DNA of 60,000 nt. Source: Takakia lepidozioides (taxonomy: Eukaryota; Streptophyta; Takakiopsida; Takakiales; Takakiaceae). Made by a program: the position numbers and the translations under genes. The notes below the pieces were generated by a model. The model was given only the letters and a program-made list of their open reading frames with translations. It searched no databases and was not told the DNA's origin. The DNA is taken from contig CM060734.1 in the NCBI GenBank assembly GCA_030704615.1, positions 38,272,042 to 38,332,041 on the forward strand, in the 5' to 3' direction. Below are positions 1 through 9,100 of the stretch, piece after piece. Each line of letters opens with the position of its first letter. The stretch's first letter is position 1.

Positions 1-493
1 CCCGAATTTCCAATGGCCAAAAATACTTGGAATTTGACATCTTCCACACAAACAAAACAAACATCTCGATTCACATATCGATGGCATGTGCCATTGAGGT
101 CTTTTGCTATTTTTCATGAATTTCCAGTCATAATTGTTTTTAAAGAAAAACTTGAAACTCAATGTCTTCCAAAAATTATGAAACTGCCTTGATGCACCCC
201 TACTCATCGAGGGCTTTCTAGCAGTATCGAGACCTCATGTGGAGGCCTTGCGCTTTGGGAGATCTCAACAACGAAGCAAAACAAACAAACAAAACAAAAC
301 AAACTACCTTGGTTAACATATTGATTATGACTTACATGATGAACCTTTTTTTTTTTTTCCAACCTCCTCTCTAGGAATAGATATCATGAGTTGAAAATCA
401 ATGAAGTCATTACGCCCTTTGTAAAAAATAGGTACAACTCACTGAAATGGTTACAACACCATTAAATAGTTTAAAAAAGTACCACAATATCTC
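1..493. other. AT-rich spacer, no gene seen
   Basis: This stretch is AT-rich and has no reading frame with recognisable content. A short run of CAAA/CAAAA units lies near 276-302 and a T-run near 346-357. Neither looks functional. It is probably decayed repeat sequence continuous with the duplicated block that follows. Confidence 0.5.
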
Positions 494-1002
494 TTCACCC
501 CAATTGTATGTTATAAAAATATTAAAATATCATTATAATAATTTGACTAAAATCTATTTATTCATGAATTTAATTTTAGATTTATAATTACAAACATACT
601 ATTATGCACTACATGTTCAATACTTGGCACAATCTTATTTGATCTATTGTAGATGACCCACAATGTATTTGACCCGAACTTGGCTCAAAGATAACTACAC
701 AGATGTATATATATAGGTTGCACTCATTTATGTCAACAACAATATCACTTCCCTCCAAACATATGTTTCTAAAAATATTCATACATCTTCAATAATTATA
801 ATAATTTATCAAAACTTATTCATTCATGATTTTAATTTATAAATTTGTATTACAAAATCTACTATTATACACTAGATGGTCAAAAACTTGGTCCAATTGT
901 ATTGTATCTATTGTAGATGACTCACAATGCCTTTGACCCGAACGTGGCTCAAAGGTAACTACATATATATAGGTTGCACTCATTTATGTCAACAACAACT
1001 AA
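494..1002 (+). repeat. Imperfect ~255-bp tandem duplication
   Basis: Two adjacent AT-rich units (roughly 494-748 and 749-1002) align along their length. Both run through a stretch on a T-C-A-T-G-A (A/T)TT theme, an ACTATTATnCACTA stretch, a GATCTATTGTAGATGA-like stretch, a TTTGACCCGAAC block and end in a shared GGTTGCACTCATTTATG block followed by TCAACAACAA. The last blocks are near 715-742 and 972-999. There are scattered substitutions and small indels. No coding content is seen. It could be a decayed tandem repeat or part of a transposon's non-coding flank. Confidence 0.75.
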
Positions 1003-1127
1003 ATTGAGGATGAAAAAATTGAGACACTAAACCATTTTTAGCGGCCTCTCACTTTTTTATATTAAGGTCTTTAATGCACTTATGGGCCCATCAGTACGGC
1101 CCATGAGGTCATAAGCCCAATGCCATC

Positions 1128-1310
1128 CACCATGTCTGCCGGAGGATCCATTGGTCTAGTCTGTTCTGGAGATCAATCTGCTGGAGGGTCCACCCACTCT
1201 ACAGAGTTTGCTGGACCCCAGAGTCCGCTGGAGGGTCCACTCTACAATCCAGTCCACTATGCAGAGTCGGCTGGGGTGTCCACTCTGCACTCCAAGGCTG
1301 GGGCGTCCAT
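1128..1310 (+). repeat. Degenerate GCTGGAGGGTCCACTC minisatellite
   Basis: About six imperfect copies of a GC-rich unit (core GCTGGAGGGTCCACTCTACA) sit in otherwise AT-rich DNA. Units begin near 1138, 1180, 1210, 1228, 1269 and 1300. Short frames through it read Ser-Ala-Gly-Gly-Ser-like repeats, but I regard these as repeat artefacts and not a gene. Its position about 170 bp before the CACTA transposase remnant suggests it may be the subterminal repeat array of that element. Subterminal arrays are typical of CACTA/EnSpm elements, but the link is inference. Confidence 0.55.
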
Positions 1311-1478
1311 CTGCCAGTGCATATGAGGTCACAAGCCACAAGCAAGTCCATCACACCCACCCCCATAGAAGAAGAAGAAGGACTTCAAAAAATTTCAAAA
1401 ATAACAAGTATACAAAATGTTTAATTAATAACAATTGATAAAAATTGAACACCAAACTTCATACATCTTATGAATTGC

Positions 1479-2573
1479 AGCCCTCACGATTCGTCGGCAT
1501 GGAAAGACACCGAAGAACAATGGCCTTTTCTGAAGGACGATCCAAGACATGTTCGGCTCGGCTTCTCAGCAGATGGTGTAAACCCATTCTCAGTCCAGTC
1601 AACTAGCCATTCAACCTAGCCTGTGACTTTGGTTAACTACAACATCCTTCCTTATCTTGCTATCAAAAAGGGTCATATCATGTTGGCTGCCATTGTGCCA
1701 GGTGAATAACACAACTCTTTTTTGTTGCTTTAGGATGTACGTGGTAGTACAATGTCGAATATATATGGAACTAAGAATATTATCTGTTCTGTTCGAATTT
1801 CAAACGATCTGATAATTATTGTAAATAATTTGTGTTGTAGGGAAAAAACAAGTGAAGGATATGGATGTGTATCTGTGTCCATTGGTTGACGAACTCAAGA
1901 TATTATGGAATGAAGTTCCAGCTTATGATGCATCGGCACCTACTGACCAACGTTCTTTTATCGAGGGCTTTTGCTATGGACAATGCATGACTATCCAGGT
2001 ACAATTTAATTTGATATTATCTATAATATATATATTCTACTGTATATCATGTGTTTGTATGTACTCGTCATGATTTTTCTTTAGTATGAATCGAGCGCAA
2101 ACATGTTTTTCATGTTTGTGCTCGGTTCATTGAACTTATACGAGGACCACAATGTTAAATCCCAACTAAATTCATGGTTTTGTGTAGGGCTTTCAGTTTG
2201 TTCGGGACTAAGCACAAAGGGGTACGCAAGATGTTCATGTTGTGGGCCGGATAACCTAGATGCAAAGCATTCAAAGAACATCGGGAAAATGATCTATCCC
2301 AACTACTGAAAATTTCTTCCTCTCCACCATCCATGGAGAACGAGAGGCAAGAAATTATTTGATGGAACTGTGGAGATGAGACCTCCACCCATGCATCCAC
2401 CCGAGTCATTTTGGAAAGGCCGGTGGAAAGAGGTGTTTGATAAAAAAACGTCGTAAAAAGAGGTGTGGCATGTCCCGGCTCTCAATCTTCTACGAGTTGC
2501 CTTATTGGGAGGTACATGTCCGAAATGCATTGACATTAGGGAAGAACACATGTGGCAATAGTCAAATAGTGAG
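1479..2573 (+). pseudogene. Decayed CACTA (En/Spm) TNP2-type transposase
   Basis: Discontinuous frames match the conserved order of plant TNP2 transposases. First comes a segment (1490-1700) with the D-S-S-A-W-K and R-L-G-F-S-A-D-G-V-N-P-F motifs. Then come D-V-Y-L-C-P-L-V-D-E-L-K (1861-1896), a cysteine motif after S-T-K-G-Y-A-R (about 2205-2260), K-K-L-F-D-G-T (about 2350), and F-Y-E-L-P-Y-W (2488-2508). The gene is dead. A TAG at 1600-1602 replaces the tryptophan expected before P-V, a TGA lies near 1705, and the later motifs fall in different frames. Two blocks may be separated by a genuine intron near 1700-1840. A hAT-type element (2582-3149) abuts its 3' part, so the two insertions are nested. 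Confidence 0.8.
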
Positions 2574-2581
2574 GACGTTTC

Positions 2582-3149
2582 CAGTGTTGGACTGGTATAC
2601 TCATAAAAAAGTGGTATCAATATTGGTATGTATACTGGTATGAAGTACCAGACCAGTCTGGTATCACCTCAGGCCACTACCTAGCATATACTAGTGTTGG
2701 CCTGGTATCTGCTTCCTAATACTATGGACGATACCCTACCAGTCTGGTAGGTGGTTGAAAATCTGGTGCCTGATATCAGTACCAGATCTATTTTTGTGAG
2801 GAAAACCTGTATCAATACTTTGAGGAACTTGAGGAATACTTTGAGGAATAAAATCAATGAGAAGCATGCTTGCACACATTTATATGAGAAGTGGGCCTTC
2901 AAAAAATTTATCATATCATGAGTTTTTTTATACCAGACGAGTATTGATAATACCCTGGTATCGATTTCTAAAAACTCTTGCTATTGATACCCGTAAAACA
3001 CCACACCAATAAGGTATTATTGATACCCCATGGTATCCAAATCTCAGATTTTTGCCAATACCAGTACCTCCCTAGTATCACAATTGGCGAGAGGCCTATA
3101 TACCAGTACCAGCCTGGTGTGTTCAAAATACGATACTAGTCCAACACTG
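2582..3149. mobile_element. hAT-like MITE built of GGTATC/GATACC motifs
   Basis: The element starts CAGTGTTGGACTGGTAT and ends with the near inverse (ATACTAGTCCAACACTG), giving terminal inverted repeats of about 16 bp. The flanking octamers (2574-2581 GACGTTTC and 3150-3157 GACATTTT) agree at 6 of 8 positions and look like an aged 8-bp target duplication, the hallmark of hAT elements. The 568-bp interior has no gene. Much of it is degenerate copies of GGTATC/GATACC and ACCAGTCTGGT, on both strands. It lies inside or right at the end of the CACTA transposase remnant. Confidence 0.7.
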
Positions 3150-3157
3150 GACATTTT

Positions 3158-3848
3158 ATGGATACTTGTTGCTTATTAATATCCTATGCATTATCCAATG
3201 TATATCATTTGACTTTGATGTTGACGGTTAATGAATTTTAAGTCATGCAACTTCACAAAGATAATTGATTTATTCCTTCATAATAATATTATTATCTAAT
3301 TTAATTTAAATATGAAATTATATCGAGTTTGATTTAACCCTTAACTTTCTACGCGACCCGTTTCAGGTCGATGTGTCTGGAGGACCATCCTAACTTTTGC
3401 AGATGATTTTTTTTTTCATCCATTCCTTCTAGCATTTATTGCACATGAGGTGGCCCAACTGCTCCAATTTATTGCATGTCATTTAGAGCAGGTAGGCGAC
3501 CTCTAGATTTTCCTAAAGGGACAGGGTCAGAAAACAATGGGTGGAGGAGAGTTGACTATACACGCGGCCCCCCCTCATTGGGCCACCCCAGTCCCTGAAT
3601 TTGCAATGTGAATTTCGGTTTTCTCCGTTAGATCATATTGAAAATTTGCCTATTGCTTCAAGATGTTGTAACATAGCCCCTCACCAGAGGAATTTTTTCA
3701 ATTTTGGTTTTTGGGATGACATGTTTTGGAGGGAAGCTTCAAGTTTGCATGTGTTTGTTAGGGATGAACATGTCAACCCTCACCCAAAACACATACAAAG
3801 CAGCATATGCAAGAAAATGTTGGTTTGGTGTGAAAGGGTTATAGAGTA
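3158..3848. other. Spacer, possible further transposon debris
   Basis: I see no intact gene here. The first 30 bp could continue the interrupted TNP2-like segment. A frame at 3595-3849 (82 codons, rich in aromatic and Cys residues) ends just where ATCCGGAT-rich repeat sequence begins. I do not recognise it and treat it as possible transposase debris. The rest is AT-rich. Confidence 0.4.
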
Positions 3849-4208
3849 ATCCGGATATAAATAATCATGAAATATAATTTTTTGTTAAACAGGGGGATTG
3901 TAGCCCTGATTTAACTTTATTGAGATTTACTTGCAATTGTTTTAAAATTTTATTTAATCAATTTAAATTATTAAAATTCTAATAAAATATTAAATATTTT
4001 ATTTGATTTTCTTGTATCCGGTATTTTGGCTATATATCCAACCTTTTTATATCCGGCGGGTAGGATCCTATCCGGATCCTCCATTTTATGTATCTGTTGG
4101 ATATAAATAATAACCGGATATCAAATAGTTGCCGTATCCGGATACATTGATATCCGGGTTGATATCCTACTATTGATATCTTGATGACGCTATATCCGCC
4201 CAACACTG
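3849..4208. mobile_element. hAT-like element remnant with ATCCGGAT motifs
   Basis: This block is full of TATCCGGAT/GGATATC motifs (3850, 4014, 4049, 4068, 4112, 4134, 4149). It ends at 4201-4208 in CAACACTG preceded by CCGCC, the same kind of terminus as the neighbouring elements. No matching left terminus is visible upstream, so it appears truncated or its left end has decayed. The right terminus is followed directly by the 8-bp sequence GTATGTAC, which is also the left target duplication of the next element. Confidence 0.55.
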
Positions 4209-4216
4209 GTATGTAC

Positions 4217-5283
4217 TAGTGTTGTGCGGTTCTTGCCCTCCGGTTCCGGTTCCTTGGTGTATTTAAAGAGACGGTTCCGCATCCGAATCCGGTTCTTTTT
4301 TATGAAGTGGTTCCGGTTCCAGTTCCAAAATTCATGAGCAGATTCCGGTTCCGGTTCTGGGTATTTTTTGGGAAGGAACCGCCGGTTCCAGTTTCCGGTT
4401 CTGGTTCTCTATTTTTTGAATTTAAAAATATATATTAAATTTTTGATCTTTTTTATAAATCTGAAAATGATTTGTGAATCCCCATTAGTTATATCAAATC
4501 TTTTGACCATGTTGAAAAGAAACAACACAACATTCATATACAAATTTATGAAATAATAATAATGCAATGTAAGCGAGTATAAATTAATGTGTGTAGAGTA
4601 CACAACGAAATCATTTTATCTCAAACAACTCGGCCTTTGCAATCAACTCCTCGTTGTCATCTAAGTGGACTTCCTCACTATTCAAAAACAGACGTGAGAG
4701 ACGATACAACGTAGAAAAAAAAAAAAAAAAACTGCTGTCTACGACGCTACCTCCCTGCGTTGCTCCCTCCCCCGTGCTGATGCTCGCGCTGCCGCAGCAC
4801 ATCGCGCAGGTGCGAGGTGCGAGACTACAGAACCAGGAAAACCAACCAAAAAAAAAAACGCTGCTCCCTCCCTCACGCGCTGAGGCGCTGCCCCACGCGC
4901 TGATCCGTCTCCCCCGCTCTGAGGCGCGTTGCTCCTTCCTCCCCGTGCTGCTATGCGCTGCTCCCTTCCCCCCACTAAAGTCGCGCTACTGCAGCAGATC
5001 GCGCAGATTGGAGGTGAGAGCACGAAACGAAGGAAAAAAAAAAAAAAAAAACCCCGGTTCCAGTTCCCAGCCGGTTCCTGGAAAAACCCATACCCGCGGG
5101 GTCCAGTTCTGGAACCTGCTCGTCCCTGATCCCCCGGTTCCGGTACCAGTACTGGTTCCTCGAACCCATACCCGCCGGGTCCTGTTCTGGAACCTACTCG
5201 TGCCTGATCCCCCGGTTCCGATTCCGGTTCCTGGGTGCCGCTTCCGGTTCCAACCCGCCTAAGCGGGTACCCGCACAACACTG
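4217..5283. mobile_element. Complete hAT-like element with GGTTCC motifs
   Basis: The left end TAGTGTTGTGCGGTTC and the right end (reverse strand CAGTGTTGTGCGGGTA) form terminal inverted repeats. Flanking octamers GTATGTAC (4209-4216) and GTACGTAC (5284-5291) differ at one base, giving a good 8-bp hAT-type target duplication. The 1,067-bp interior has no transposase. Both ends are filled with GGTTCCGGTTCC-type hexamers. The centre holds two A-runs (4713-4730, 5034-5051), two diverged copies of a GCTGCTCCCTCCC-rich segment (about 4741-4830 and 4923-5015) and an ~80-bp tandem repeat. Long frames through it on both strands are low-complexity artefacts. Subterminal hexamer arrays are typical binding sites of Ac-type transposases. 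Confidence 0.8.
5050..5215 (+). repeat. ~80-bp tandem repeat (two units)
   Basis: Two successive units (about 5053-5132 and 5133-5213) share the order CCGGTTCC, then ACCCATACCCGC, then GTTCTGGAACCT, then GATCCCCC. They lie just inside the right end of the hAT-like element and extend its subterminal hexamer array. Confidence 0.7.
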
Positions 5284-5362
5284 GTACGTACCTACCACCA
5301 CGTTTTCTATCCATTTGGAGCTGTGATATGAAGTTTTCATCCCCGTAGCAGGTAGGTAGGTA

Positions 5363-5475
5363 GTTAAGAATAAGAGAGAGAGAGAGAAGAGTCCGGCCGT
5401 AGACGGCGTAACTAAGAGCCACTTCGCCTTAGGGCTACTGCCCCTTTCGGGGGTGGGCCCTATTAGAATACCACA
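5363..5475 (-). repeat. Dispersed repeat R1, copy 1 (microsatellite tail)
   Basis: Read on the minus strand this is a GGGCCCACCCCCGAAAGGGGC head, then GTGGCTCTTAGTTACG, then a CCGGACTCTTC stretch and a (TC)n tail. The same order recurs at 48250-48345 and 59222-59345, each ending in its own microsatellite. The head-body-simple-repeat-tail layout is like that of a SINE, but I see no convincing B box. Confidence 0.5.
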
Positions 5476-5832
5476 TATAGTACCCCTCCTCAAATCCAGT
5501 AGAAACACGCCACGTCAGCGAGTCTGCTCTAAAAATCGGTTAAGTTCTTACCTCAATTCTAGTATGCTCCGTTTTGGATGGTGTTAGTATTTGTGACTTT
5601 GTGTTCTTGCATATTACTAATTTGGTAAGTATATGGAAGCCTATTTGCAGAGCCTACATCTGTCCTTCGTATTCGATTTCCGTGGAAACATGGGTACCCT
5701 ATGGCCTCCATTTTTCTGCCGTCACCCCCCATTGATGTAATTCATTACACTTATGCACACCCCAGTTATTACTTATGGGCCTAGAGGTTCAGTTTGCAAC
5801 TTTGCAGGTTTAGCAAAAACGTGCTCGGGCCA

Positions 5833-5856
5833 TTAGGGTTAGGGTTAGGGTTAGGG
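5833..5856 (+). promoter_or_regulatory. (TTAGGG)4 array upstream of CSTF64
   Basis: Four perfect TTAGGG units occur about 275 bp upstream of the CSTF64 start codon, probably in its promoter or leader. They are TTAGGG, not the usual plant telo-box type TTTAGGG. They could be a protein-binding site or only a short interstitial simple repeat. Confidence 0.5.
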
Positions 5857-6130
5857 GGAAGTGATGAGTGTAAAATAGCAACCGTGTTGGTTACTGCAGG
5901 TAACTTGCTATACAGTGGCAGGAGCAGTTCCAAGCTTGCTGCCGCTCATTTGCCTTGTCAGGCAGGCTTTCCATGTACAAGCTGGGAGCAGAGGGAAGGG
6001 AAGGGCAGGGAGGGAAGTTGTTGGAATGGATGCAGTCTATGGAAGCAGTGCTTCTCACCATCACTGCACTGCAGCATCTGCTATAATACCACAGCTAGCC
6101 GTTTATGTGTAGAATGCTCTTTCCTCAGCT

Positions 6131-9100
6131 ATGAACAGTACACAACATCGCGCTCCCGCTTCCCGCTGCGTCTTCGGTATAATTTCTCTCTCCTCTGTCC
6201 CGCTGGGTCACTGTACTGTGCAGTTGCATGTGCGGATTGTGGTCGACATGGAGAGGTTTCTGCTGTTGATGGTGGCACGCCTGTTGGGCCGGGGCTGTCT
6301 GTTGTAACTACGCATCTGTGATTGACCAAGTGGTTGCCAATATTTGCAGTGGGTAATATACCGTACGATGCGACAGAGGAGCAGCTTGTGCATATATGTG
6401 AAGAGGTCGGCCCGGTCGTAAGCTTCCGGTACATGCTCTTGGCTTGTTCTCAGGGCTTTTGATGGTATGCAGATTATGTACAACAAGGGAGGCACTTGTG
6501 TTTACCGAGATGCAAGTGTTTGTTGAATTTGCACTTTTTGGGTTCATGTGCGTGTGCAGACTGGTGTCGGACAGAGAAACTGGGAAGCCGAAAGGTTATG
6601 GCTTTTGCGAGTTCAGAGACGAGGAGACAGCTTTGAGCGCACGTCGCAATCTGCAGGGCTACGAAATCAACGGGCGTCAGCTTCGAGTGGACTTTGCGGA
6701 GAACGAGAAGGGCGGTGGAGATCGCAGCCGAGATCAGGTTCCTTCTCTTAGGGTTTCGTCCACACTTCGAACATCAAATGTGATTCAAATATCGTGAGAC
6801 TGCTCATCTAGTAACGGGGATTACTCTAATTGTAAAACAATTTCGGGCAAACCATTCGACGATGACATCTCGAATCTGGTTTTAAAGTCCGAACGATTTG
6901 ACCTGTGATCCCGCTTATCATTTCAGGGGGCTTGCATTGCAGGGTAGGGGTGGGCCAGGCCTGCCGACAAGCGGCTTCACTGCTGGTGAGATATCTGTCT
7001 GCCTGTTAACAATCTGTCTTCCAGTTCCCCATCGTCCAATCAGGTGTAGCTTTGTATACTTCATGTTCTGCTTTTCTTTGGGCCCAAGCCTTTCTCTATC
7101 CCTTGTGTAATCTAAGGAAGCAAATGCTGTGCAGTAAGGGTGGAAATGTTATGACACTGTAGGTTAGACTCACTCAGTCGGGACTCTTAAGAAGCGGTCG
7201 TGCTGGTGGGGTTTGCTGCAGACACACAGAGACACGTGGTGGCAGGGCAAACAGCAGGAGGGACAGAGCCGCAGGAGGGTGGGCATCCTGTGATGGGCCA
7301 CTCTGTTGGTGCTGCGGCTGCCTCCTTCATGACAGGCAGCTTGGGAGACAGCCAGTACCAGGTACATGACATAAGACTGTGATATGCAATAGGATTAGAT
7401 TCTATTGCAAACCATCAAAGCTCTGAGACCTGGCATGTTGATTTTGCATTATCCCTGTTAAGTATGTTGACTCACCCAGTTATGCACTTGCTTGTAGTAT
7501 GGTGCAACAATGAATGGGCATTCAGTCCCTGTGGCCAATGGGAGCCCAGGCGGGGCAGGAGGAAACGAGGCTCTTACCAGTAGCTTGGCTGGGATGTCCA
7601 ATCACCAGATGTATGAGGTCATGGTGCAGATGAAAGTATGACCTCTCCCATCCGCATTCTGTCAGCATGCACAAGCTTAGACTCGCATGTCCTGTCTATT
7701 GTTGGTTACCTGGTTCTCACTCAAAGTTTTTGGTTTTGAGCTGTGGGAGTGAGTATGTATGTTTCTTTTCCACAATCTTCTGACGGTTATTGCATAGGCC
7801 TACTGTGCATGTTCAGCTAGCAGGACAAGGGCTATGGGTGTTTTGTTTCTTGGTACATAGCAGTTGGGGAGACTGGCAGTAGATAGTATATGGCAACATA
7901 GTGATTGATGACTGGTGTTTGCAATGGAGTACAGACAATGATACAACAGAATCCGCAGCAAGTTCGCCAATTGCTCATTGGTAATCCCCAGGTCGCTAAA
8001 GCTCTCTTTCAGGTTGTCTTTCCACCCTCTGCTCCCTGGTTGAGAGGCCAGAATACTTCTATTCTTGAGCTTCTCATGATGTTACATCAATTTAGGGCAA
8101 GTGTGTTGGTTGTTGAGTTCTTATCTCTATTGGGATGAGATGTGCCTTTTAATTATTGGCGAGTTAGGATTGATCCTGAACGAGTTAGTGTCATCTGGCT
8201 TGGGGTTTACATTGGTTTTACAAACTTTGCATAACCACTTCTGATTGGAGACAGAAAAGGCTGAATCCATTAGCATTCACTTTGTTGGTGTGTATGCACC
8301 CTTGGCAGCCTTGTTTATTGAATGTGTTATATCGCAAATCAGAGGTGTTTGGAATGAAAATAGTGATACTGAATATGGTTGGCAACATTGCATAATTGGT
8401 ACAGGCTCAGATCATGTTGGGGATGGTGCGTGCCCCTAACATGGTAGGCCATCTAACCCTCCACTTTCTGGTTGTGATCAGACATATATTGTCTTCTAAG
8501 AATGCTCATCAGTTATCACCACACACTGCCCAGCAAGTTCTAAGCCGGAAGCCACTGCAGAGTACGGGTTCCATAAGTATCACTCCTGGCTTTGCACAGC
8601 TAACAACTGCGAGGCAAAGAGTTGAATGGAAGGCAAAAGAGCCTTGTTCACTTATCCACCCTATAAGACACTGAGGGGCTGGGCTCCTTTGACCACCTTC
8701 TACTGCCTAGCTTATAACACTCAAACAAGTTCATAGTACACCAGATAGCAATAGTTGGGAGTCATGTGTAGCTATTCCCATCAGCCAGATATCAAGGCAA
8801 CCCAAGGCTGATCTTGTCTTGGAGGCTTCAAGCACATGGGTTTGGGTACCTTGTGATTTTCAGTTGCAAAGAGACCAGGAGTTACATTTCTGCAATCTCA
8901 CTGGGTTATGCTCTGTTTAATTGCAGAATCAGTTGGATATTAGCTCCCAAGGCTCACAACCGCAATCACAGGTGGGCCCTTCTCCAGCAACCAACTCAAT
9001 GCTACATCCGCCATTGCCACCACACCCCAGACCAGTAGCTATGCCGCCCGCTGGCATACTTGGTCAGGTTCAGCAGACAAGTTCTCAGCAAACTATTGGC

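Noticed and set aside
4654-5422. Long frames on both strands (about 200 codons each) inside the hAT-like element
   Set aside because: They are Arg/Pro- or Gly-rich, come from hexamer and A-run repeats, and exist on both strands over the same DNA, which is typical of low-complexity sequence.
5833-5856. Interstitial telomere or chromosome end
   Set aside because: Only four units occur, next to an intact gene. This is a short array, not a telomere.
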